DNA of 6,685 bases from Verrucomicrobiales bacterium (GTDB lineage Bacteria > Verrucomicrobiota > Verrucomicrobiia > Verrucomicrobiales > DEV007). This document shows positions 1 to 6,685 of the stretch, piece by piece; position 1 is the first letter of the stretch; each line of letters starts with the position of its first letter. The notes under the pieces were generated by a model, which made no database searches, was not told the origin of the DNA, and saw nothing but the letters and a program-made list of their open reading frames with translations. The DNA is taken from positions 1 to 6,685 of the forward strand of contig SLGN01000049.1 of NCBI GenBank assembly GCA_007123695.1, in the 5' to 3' direction. Made by a program: the position numbers and the translations under genes.

Positions 1-485
1 GCGCGGTTGGAGTGGATCGCCTCCTTGCCTCCGCGCAGGATGGTGGCGTTTCCGGTCTTGAAGCAAAGGGCGGCGGCGTCGGCGGTGACGTTGGGGCGGC
101 TTTCGTAGATGATTCCGATGACGCCGATGGGGGTGCGCTTTTTTTGAAGGCGGAGTCCGTTGGGCCTTTCCCATTCCCGCAGGATTTCGCCGACGGGGTC
201 GCGCAGGGCGGCGACTTCCCGGAGGCCCTGGGCCATGGCGGCGATGCGTGCGGGGTCGAGGCGCAGGCGGTCCTGCATCGCGGCACCGAGCCCGTTCTCG
301 GCGGCGGCGGCGAGGTCGAGAGCGTTGGCGGCGAGGATCTCGGCTTCTTGCGCGACGAGGGCGTCGGCCATGGCGAGGAGGATGGCGTCTTTCTCGGCGG
401 TGGTGAGGGTGGCGAGGGCGTGGGCTGCGGCGCGGGCCGTCTCGCCCATGCGGCGAATCTCGCGGCCGATTTCTTCGTTGGTCAT
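1..485 (-). CDS. proA: Gamma-glutamyl phosphate reductase (glutamate-5-semialdehyde dehydrogenase), 5' part only
   Basis: This gene encodes the NADPH-dependent cytoplasmic enzyme that reduces L-glutamyl-5-phosphate to glutamate-5-semialdehyde, the second step of proline synthesis. Only the first 161 codons and two bases of the next lie in the window; the usual family length is about 415-430 residues, so the catalytic cysteine domain is outside. Visible: a helical N-terminal segment (about residues 1-60) typical of the family, then the hallmark core at about 115-161, containing [20 protein letters not shown] and [12 protein letters not shown], which form the dinucleotide-binding part of the aldehyde dehydrogenase fold. 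The start is the ATG at 483-485, giving [20 protein letters not shown]; no other plausible start was found between it and the proB stop. The leader is pyrimidine-rich (CTCCCCCCTCTCC) and has no Shine-Dalgarno sequence. It lies 111 bases downstream of proB on the same strand and is probably co-transcribed with it. Confidence 0.96.
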   Translation of the reverse strand, partial: MTNEEIGREIRRMGETARAAAHALATLTTAEKDAILLAMADALVAQEAEILAANALDLAAAAENGLGAAMQDRLRLDPARIAAMAQGLREVAALRDPVGEILREWERPNGLRLQKKRTPIGVIGIIYESRPNVTADAAALCFKTGNATILRGGKEAIHSNR

Positions 486-596
486 GCTGGAGAGGGGGGA
501 GCTTTCGAAAAATTTCTGGCGGAGCGCGGGGCGGCAGGCTGCCGAGCGCCCGTTGTCGCGTGGCGTTCGGCGGGTCCGGGCCGGCCGACGCCGGAT

Positions 597-1403
597 TCAG
601 GGAGCGAGGGCCGTTGCGGGCGTCTTGGGTCGGAAGCGGGTGGCGATGCCTCCGCCTTCGACGAGTTCGGGAAGCTGCTCCGGGCGCAGGCCGCTCGCGA
701 TGAGGGTCTCGATGCCGGAGTTCACCGCGGCCTCGACGGCGCGGAGCTTGCTCGCCATGCCTCCGACGGAGAGCGCTCCTTTTTCGTCGCGGGCGTAGGC
801 GAGGACGGATTCGACTTCGTCGACGAAGGGGATGATGTCCTCTTCGGACCGGGCTTCGGGGCCGACGAGTCCGGGGACGCTGGTGAGAAGCACGAGCATT
901 TCCGCAGCGGCGAGGCGGGCGACGATGGAGGACAGGGTGTCGTTGTCGCCGACCTTGAGTTCGTAGACGGAGACGGAGTCGTTTTCGTTGATGATGGGGA
1001 CGATGCCGCGGTGGGCGAGGATGGTGTCGAGCGTGGCGAGGACGTTGCCGCTGCGGCGCTCGTCCTGCAAATCCTCGTGGGTGACGAGAAGCTGGGCGAC
1101 CTTCAGCTCGTGGTGGCCGAACTGGCTTTCGTAGAGGTGCATGAGCCGGGCCTGGCCGGCTGCGGCGCAAGCCTGGAGCATCTCGGTCTCTTCGGGCCGC
1201 CGCTCGAGACCGAAGGCAGGCAGCCCGGCGCCGACGGCGCCGGAGGAGACCACGACGACTTCGTGACCGGCGGCGTGGACGTCGGCGATGGCCTGCGCGA
1301 GCCGGGCGATCATGGCGTGGTGGATGCCGCCCCCCGCGTTCCGCGTGAGGACGCCGGTGCCGATCTTGATGACGATGCGTTTGCCGGTCTTTGCGGTGGC
1401 CAT
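597..1403 (-). CDS. proB: Glutamate 5-kinase, short form without PUA domain
   Basis: This gene encodes the enzyme that phosphorylates L-glutamate with ATP to give L-glutamyl-5-phosphate, the committed step of proline synthesis and the usual target of proline feedback inhibition. The 268 residues form a single amino-acid-kinase domain. Visible motifs: IKIGTG with Lys13, SSGAVGAG at 53-60, NEND at 139-142 and GDND at 152-155 (glutamate-binding acidic loops), and GGMASKL at 214-220 with Lys219. The protein ends right after the kinase domain, so the C-terminal PUA domain found in E. coli ProB (367 residues) is absent; such short forms are known in several phyla. The stretch usually reading LTDxxGL is LLTSVPGL here (172-179), so the Asp is replaced. 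The start is the ATG at 1401-1403, because the family N-terminus begins there and the in-frame sequence further upstream does not resemble ProB. The leader has at most a weak GGCGGA. The TGA stop at 597-599 is in the same frame as proA. Confidence 0.96.
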   Translation of the reverse strand: MATAKTGKRIVIKIGTGVLTRNAGGGIHHAMIARLAQAIADVHAAGHEVVVVSSGAVGAGLPAFGLERRPEETEMLQACAAAGQARLMHLYESQFGHHELKVAQLLVTHEDLQDERRSGNVLATLDTILAHRGIVPIINENDSVSVYELKVGDNDTLSSIVARLAAAEMLVLLTSVPGLVGPEARSEEDIIPFVDEVESVLAYARDEKGALSVGGMASKLRAVEAAVNSGIETLIASGLRPEQLPELVEGGGIATRFRPKTPATALAP

Positions 1404-1449
1404 GGCTCGTCCGCCGCGCCGGGTCTCGGGCCCGGTCGCAAGGGGCCGG

Positions 1450-1478
1450 ACGATAGGGCCGCCGCCGCCGGGTGTAAA
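1450..1478 (-). promoter_or_regulatory. Candidate sigma70-type promoter for proB-proA
   Basis: Read on the minus strand, TTTACA (plus 1473-1478, 5 of 6 to the -35 consensus) is followed after exactly 17 bases by TATCGT (plus 1450-1455, 4 of 6 to the -10 consensus). Transcription would start near 1443 and leave a leader of about 40 bases before the proB ATG. That leader contains a small CCGGG/CCCGG hairpin at 1419-1435. A strong inverted repeat (1479-1507) directly abuts the -35 box. It is the only AT-containing promoter-like pair seen close to proB in a very GC-rich stretch. Confidence 0.6.
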
Positions 1479-1507
1479 GCGCGGTTTCCCCGCAGCAGGG
1501 GCCGCGC
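1479..1507. repeat. Inverted repeat abutting the proB -35 box
   Basis: GCGCGG (1479-1484) pairs with CCGCGC (1502-1507), and CCCC (1488-1491) pairs with GGGG (1498-1501), with a TTT bulge and a GCAGCA loop. Ten base pairs in all. It lies immediately upstream of the proposed proB promoter, so it could be an operator, or on the minus strand a hairpin that insulates the promoter. There is no U-tract of a classical terminator after it. Confidence 0.5.
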
Positions 1508-1517
1508 GGCGGGTTCG

Positions 1518-1553
1518 GCGAGCGTGGGCTCGCGATGGCGGGAAAAGTTTTCC
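1518..1553. repeat. Hairpin plus 13-base palindrome
   Basis: GCGAGC (1518-1523) and GCTCGC (1528-1533) form a 6-bp stem with a four-base loop. Eight bases further, GGAAAAGTTTTCC (1541-1553) is a perfect palindrome around a central G. The AT-rich centre of the second is unusual for this DNA and would suit a dimeric DNA-binding protein. No regulator family is identified, and the role is a guess. Confidence 0.4.
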
Positions 1554-1584
1554 TTGCCCGAGGGCGATTCCGCGACGAGCCTTG

Positions 1585-1622
1585 CCCAGGTCCATCCCCG
1601 AGGAAGGGGATTCCAGCCTGGG
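1585..1622. repeat. Two-part hairpin in the proB-rnr intergenic region
   Basis: CCCAGG (1585-1590) pairs with CCTGGG (1617-1622), and ATCCCC (1594-1599) pairs with GGGGAT (1606-1611). They are separated by a short internal loop (TCC against TCCAG) and capped by GAGGAA. Twelve base pairs in 38 bases is a stable fold on either strand. It may be part of the rnr leader or of an unannotated structured RNA. Confidence 0.5.
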
Positions 1623-1751
1623 TTTCCGTTTGTTCTGCTTCCCGGCCCAGTTCGCCCTACGGCATCGAGACCATCGCGTCTCTTCCTTTCGTTCGCGTCC
1701 GCCCCTTCCGCGGTCGGATCTTCCCCATCCCGCTCCTCGCCCTATGCGCGG

Positions 1752-1781
1752 GGAGTTCCGAAAATCCGCTGCCGGAACTCC
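1752..1781. repeat. Perfect 9-bp inverted repeat upstream of rnr
   Basis: GGAGTTCCG (1752-1760) and CGGAACTCC (1773-1781) are perfect complements around a 12-base loop. The stem is of mixed composition, so it is less likely to arise from GC bias alone than the other stems here. It lies 108 bases before the rnr ATG, and as RNA it would be a stable stem in the probable rnr leader; as DNA it could be an operator. Confidence 0.55.
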
Positions 1782-1803
1782 AGCTCGAGCGGACCGGGGA
1801 CCA

Positions 1804-1829
1804 GGCGGCCCGCATCGCTGCGGCCCGCC
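1804..1829. repeat. Strong hairpin (two 5-bp stems) in the probable rnr leader
   Basis: GGCGG (1804-1808) pairs with CCGCC (1825-1829) and CCGCA (1810-1814) pairs with TGCGG (1819-1823), closed by a TCGC loop. The two stems stack around one C-C mismatch. It lies 22 bases downstream of the inverted repeat at 1752-1781 and 60 bases before the rnr start. A third small stem, GGGAA/TTCCC at 1857-1869, lies closer to the start. None is followed by a T-run that would make it a classical terminator. Confidence 0.55.
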
Positions 1830-1889
1830 ACGAAACGAAACCCAGACACACCCCAAGGGAATCCTTCCCGAAACCCCCTTTTTCTCTCA

Positions 1890-4106
1890 ATGGAAACACT
1901 TCTTCTCGATCACTTGACGCGGGAGCCCAGCCTCGCGGCCACCTGCGAGGAACTGCGTCGGTCCCTCAGTCTCCCCGCGAAGCGGCTTTCGGAGCTGAAA
2001 CGCTGCCTGCGCCGCCTCGAAGGCCGCGGCGAGGTCGCGGCGATCGGCTCGGGCCGCTACCTGCCGACGTCTTCGCCCGCGTTGGTGGCCGGTCGCATCC
2101 AGATCACCCGCGGCGGCCGGGGTTTTCTCCCCATCGAAGGCGGCCGGCATCCGGAGATCGCGATTCCGGCATCGGCCACGGGCACGGCGCTCCACGAGGA
2201 CCGCGTCCTCGTGCTGCTGGACGAGGTTCCGCGGAAGGGTCTGCGCGACCGCCTTTCCTCGGCCCTGCGGGGCGGTGGCGGACCGGCGCCCGGCGGACGC
2301 GTGGTGCGAATTCTCGAACGCCGCCGCAGCCGGTTCGTCGGTACCCTGCGAATTTCCAGCGGCAGGCTGTCGGTGCGGCCCGACGATCCTCGCTTTTCGC
2401 GCGAAATTGCCGTTCCGGACCGCCCCGGAAGCGTCGCGGCGGAGTCCGGGGCAAAGGTCGTCGTCGAGCTCGCGGCGTGGGATTCCCGGCATGTTCCGCC
2501 GAAGGGACGCATCGTCGAGGTGCTCGGGGCCCCCCATGCCCAGGGCGTGGACATGCTCGGGGTGCTGCGTCACTACGGGCTCGAGAGCGATTTTCCCGCC
2601 GAGGTCCTGCGCGAGGCGCGCAGCTTCGGGCGCCGGGTCCGTGAAAAGGACCGCGCGGGTCGGCGCGACTGCCGCGAGCACCGGGTGGTGACGATCGATC
2701 CCGACGACGCCCGCGACTTCGACGACGCGATCTGCCTCGAGCCCGCGGGCCGCAAGCGCTGGCGGCTCTGGGTCCACATCGCGGACGTGTCGCACTACGT
2801 GCGTCCCGGTTCGGCCCTCGACCGCGAGGCGCGGAAGCGGGGGAATTCCTCCTATCTCGTCGACCGGGTCGTGCCGATGCTGCCCGAGGCGCTGAGCAAC
2901 GAGCTCTGCTCGCTCAAGCCCGGAGTGGAGAGGCTGAGCAAATGCGCCGAATTCCTCCTCTCTCACGACGGGAAGGTCCTCTCGGTCGATTTCTACCCCG
3001 CCGTGATCCGCTCGCGCCGCCGCTTCACCTACGCCGAGGCGATGGCGACCCTGCAGCGCGAGCCCCGCGACGGCGAGGAGGAGATGCTGCACCTCGCCCA
3101 CGGGCTCGCCCAGCGACTGCGCCGCCGCCGTTTTGACGCCGGATCCCTCGACCTCGACTTTCCCGAGACGAAGATCCGGCTCGACCGCGCCGGACGCATC
3201 TCGCGCATCGACCGGCACGAGAACGACGCATCCCACCAGCTCGTCGAGGAATTCATGCTCCTGGCCAACGAAGCCGCCGCCGCCCGTCTCGCCAAAAGCA
3301 AGCGCCCCGCGCTCTACCGCAGCCACCAGGCCCCCGACCCCAAGCGCCTCGCCAGCTACCGCGAGGAAGTCCTCTCCCACGCCGTCCCCTGCGGCAACCT
3401 GCTGCGGCCGGGCGAGGCGATGAAGCTGCTGCGCCGCCTCGGTGAACACGCCGTCGGCGGGGCGCTGAAGCTCGGCTTCGTCCGCTCGCTCAAGCGTGCC
3501 AGCTACACCGCCGAGCCGCTCGGCCATTTCGGCCTCGCCAAGCGGAACTACACCCATTTCACCTCCCCGATCCGGCGCTACGCCGATCTGCTCGTACACC
3601 GCAGCCTCTTCGAGACGGACGGCAAAAAAGGGGGGGGCTGCCTGCGCGAGACGGCCGAATCGCTCTCCGCACGCGAGCGGAACTCGGCCGACGCCGAGCG
3701 CGACAGCAAGGAACTGAAGCTCCACGCCCACCTGCGCGAGCAGATCCGTGCCGGACGCCGGCAGCGCTACTCCGCCGAGATCGTCGGCATCAACGGAGCC
3801 GGGCTCGCCGTGGATCTCGCCGATCTCGGGATGGGCGGCATGGTGCCCTACGCACTGCTGCACGACGACCGCTACGAACCCGCCCCCGGCGGGCGCGAGG
3901 CGCTCGGGCGCAGCAGCGGACGGCGGCACCGTCTCGGCGACGGGATCGAGGTGGAAATCGCCTCGGTCGATGCCGAGCGCAGACGCGTCGATTTCCGCCC
4001 GGTCCGGCCGGGAGGGGCCGGGAAGAAGGGCCGCGCCGCATCCGACAGGGTCGGCGGGTCGGGGAAACGGCGTCGCCCGCGCCGCAGGAGCGCCCGTTCC
4101 GCCTGA
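1890..4106 (+). CDS. rnr: Ribonuclease R (3'-5' exoribonuclease)
   Basis: RNase R degrades RNA processively from the 3' end, including structured RNA, and serves in mRNA decay, rRNA quality control and tmRNA-linked turnover in the cytoplasm. The 738 residues show the family order: winged-helix N-terminus (about 1-62), two cold-shock OB domains (about 63-215), the RNB catalytic domain (about 266-590), an S1 domain (about 622-705) and a basic tail rich in Arg/Lys (about 706-738). The magnesium-binding motif is intact, with Asp270, Asp276, Asp278 and Asp279 in TIDPDDARDFDD. Tyr322 lies 44 residues after Asp278, the same distance as Asp209 to Tyr253 in E. coli RNase II. Glu453/454 and Arg562-Arg563 in SPIRRYAD match the other active-site residues. 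The ATG at 1890 is chosen because the winged helix begins there; the frame stays open upstream, but that sequence is antisense to proBA or unlike the family. The leader is pyrimidine-rich without a Shine-Dalgarno sequence. E. coli RNase R is longer (813). An A6G8 run at 3624-3637 lies in a non-conserved loop before the S1 domain. Confidence 0.96.
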   Translation: METLLLDHLTREPSLAATCEELRRSLSLPAKRLSELKRCLRRLEGRGEVAAIGSGRYLPTSSPALVAGRIQITRGGRGFLPIEGGRHPEIAIPASATGTALHEDRVLVLLDEVPRKGLRDRLSSALRGGGGPAPGGRVVRILERRRSRFVGTLRISSGRLSVRPDDPRFSREIAVPDRPGSVAAESGAKVVVELAAWDSRHVPPKGRIVEVLGAPHAQGVDMLGVLRHYGLESDFPAEVLREARSFGRRVREKDRAGRRDCREHRVVTIDPDDARDFDDAICLEPAGRKRWRLWVHIADVSHYVRPGSALDREARKRGNSSYLVDRVVPMLPEALSNELCSLKPGVERLSKCAEFLLSHDGKVLSVDFYPAVIRSRRRFTYAEAMATLQREPRDGEEEMLHLAHGLAQRLRRRRFDAGSLDLDFPETKIRLDRAGRISRIDRHENDASHQLVEEFMLLANEAAAARLAKSKRPALYRSHQAPDPKRLASYREEVLSHAVPCGNLLRPGEAMKLLRRLGEHAVGGALKLGFVRSLKRASYTAEPLGHFGLAKRNYTHFTSPIRRYADLLVHRSLFETDGKKGGGCLRETAESLSARERNSADAERDSKELKLHAHLREQIRAGRRQRYSAEIVGINGAGLAVDLADLGMGGMVPYALLHDDRYEPAPGGREALGRSSGRRHRLGDGIEVEIASVDAERRRVDFRPVRPGGAGKKGRAASDRVGGSGKRRRPRRRSARSA

Positions 4107-4116
4107 ATTCCACCCC

Positions 4117-4145
4117 TTGCCCCGCCGCGTAACCTGCTTTAGAAT
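4117..4145 (+). promoter_or_regulatory. Candidate sigma70-type promoter for the aconitase gene
   Basis: TTGCCC (4117-4122, 4 of 6 to the -35 consensus) is followed after exactly 17 bases by TAGAAT (4140-4145, 5 of 6 to the -10 consensus). Transcription would begin near 4152, giving an untranslated leader of about 125 bases that contains the repeats and hairpins at 4164-4242. The promoter begins 11 bases after the rnr stop, so aconitase may be transcribed independently of rnr. No obvious terminator with a T-run follows rnr, so readthrough from rnr is also possible. Confidence 0.5.
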
Positions 4146-4163
4146 CCGGCTCGCCCGCCCGGA

Positions 4164-4237
4164 ACCCTCTTGCGCGTCGCGCCCGACAGGGTCGAGTCCG
4201 GCACCCTACCCTCTTGGGTCGCGCCTGCGACCCTCTT
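4164..4237 (+). repeat. Three ACCCTCTT direct repeats in the aconitase leader
   Basis: Exact copies of ACCCTCTT occur at 4164-4171, 4208-4215 and 4230-4237, at offsets of 44 and 22 bases. The first two are followed by similar sequence (GCGCGTCGCGCCCGAC against GGGTCGCGCCTGCGAC), so the unit resembles an imperfect 44-base duplication. The copies lie wholly between the proposed promoter and the aconitase start. They could be binding sites for an RNA- or DNA-binding protein, or a small dispersed repeat; the window alone cannot decide. Confidence 0.6.
4216..4233 (+). promoter_or_regulatory. Hairpin with competing alternative helices in the aconitase leader
   Basis: GGGTCGC (4216-4222) and GCGACCC (4227-4233) form a perfect 7-bp stem with a GCCT loop. 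The right arm can instead pair upstream: AGGGTCG (4188-4194) is perfectly complementary to CGACCCT (4228-4234). The upstream arm has a third option, AGGGT (4188-4192) with ACCCT (4203-4207). These helices are mutually exclusive, as in attenuators. The stem is followed by TCTTCGG rather than a T-run, so an intrinsic terminator is not evident. The stem ends 43 bases before the start codon. Confidence 0.45.
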
Positions 4238-4276
4238 CGGTCCCATGCGGCCCTTTCCCAGCACCCATAAAATAAG

Positions 4277-6685
<2,409 letters not shown>

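Larger units (their letters stand above)
1404..1889. other. Divergent intergenic region between proB and rnr, no convincing gene
   Basis: This 486-base region separates two divergently transcribed genes. It is open in several frames, but the translations are Arg/Pro/Gly-rich with no recognisable domain, which is what stop-poor high-GC DNA gives by chance. It holds the proB promoter at its left end and five inverted repeats listed separately. There is also a pair of 8-base direct repeats (CCTTGCCC at 1552-1559 and 1580-1587). I looked for hallmarks of RNase P RNA, tmRNA, SRP RNA and 6S RNA on both strands and found none that hold. A plus-strand promoter for rnr must lie here, but no box pair stood out. 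Confidence 0.7.

Noticed and set aside
1635..1650. SRP RNA-like string on the minus strand (CTGGGCCGGGAAGCAG)
   Set aside because: It resembles the conserved SRP helix-8 region only loosely. The GGAAG tetraloop arrangement is incomplete, and no flanking helix pairs correctly.
1404..1856. N-terminal extension of ProB from an upstream ATG at 1856
   Set aside because: The extra 151 residues are Arg/Pro/Gly-rich and unlike any ProB. The kinase domain begins at the ATG at 1403, and the proposed promoter lies inside the extension.
12..1889. In-frame upstream extension of RNase R, open over 626 codons
   Set aside because: It is antisense to proA and proB for most of its length, and its translation is Gly/Asp/Arg-rich with no domain. 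RNase R's winged-helix N-terminus begins at the ATG at 1890.
1887..3929. Minus-strand open frame of 680 codons opposite rnr
   Set aside because: Its codons are in exact register with rnr and it is explained by the absence of TTA, CTA and TCA there. The translation has no recognisable family.
4216..4242. Intrinsic terminator for rnr
   Set aside because: The 7-bp stem is followed by TCTTCGGTCCC, not a T-run, and it lies downstream of the candidate aconitase promoter.
3748..4275. Plus-strand open frame overlapping the rnr end and the spacer
   Set aside because: It is Ser/Pro/Arg-rich shadow translation of the RNase R S1 domain in another frame, without a domain or start signal.

Overview
This is a GC-rich bacterial chromosomal segment with four protein genes, all in recognisable housekeeping families. 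Two lie on the minus strand: proA (running off the left edge) and proB. Two lie on the plus strand: rnr and an acnA-type aconitase gene (running off the right edge). The protein styles and the lack of clear Shine-Dalgarno sequences before all four starts would fit a high-GC Verrucomicrobiota lineage. That placement is an inference from general resemblance and is not secure.

Layout. Positions 1-485 (minus) hold the first 161 codons of gamma-glutamyl phosphate reductase (ProA). Positions 597-1403 (minus) hold a short, PUA-less glutamate 5-kinase (ProB). Together they form a proB-proA unit for the first two steps of proline synthesis, with a good sigma70-like promoter at 1450-1478. Positions 1404-1889 are a 486-base divergent intergenic region with no convincing gene but with several strong inverted repeats. 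Positions 1890-4106 (plus) encode a full-length RNase R (738 residues). Positions 4107-4276 are a 170-base spacer with a candidate promoter at 4117-4145. It is followed by a leader carrying three ACCCTCTT copies and competing hairpins. Positions 4277-6685 (plus) hold the first 803 codons of a TCA-cycle aconitase whose three iron-sulfur cysteines are spaced exactly as in AcnA/IRP1 proteins.

The genes do not form one pathway. ProB and ProA act in sequence (glutamate to glutamyl-5-phosphate to glutamate semialdehyde). RNase R is a 3'-5' exoribonuclease for structured RNA, and aconitase interconverts citrate and isocitrate. No mobile element, CRISPR array, tRNA, rRNA or phage gene was found.

The parts most worth a second look are non-coding: the repeat-rich aconitase leader with mutually exclusive helices, and the hairpin-rich region ahead of rnr. 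A third point is that proB and proA lie in one reading frame separated by a single stop codon, so readthrough would give a P5CS-like fusion. I see no convincing new multi-gene system here.
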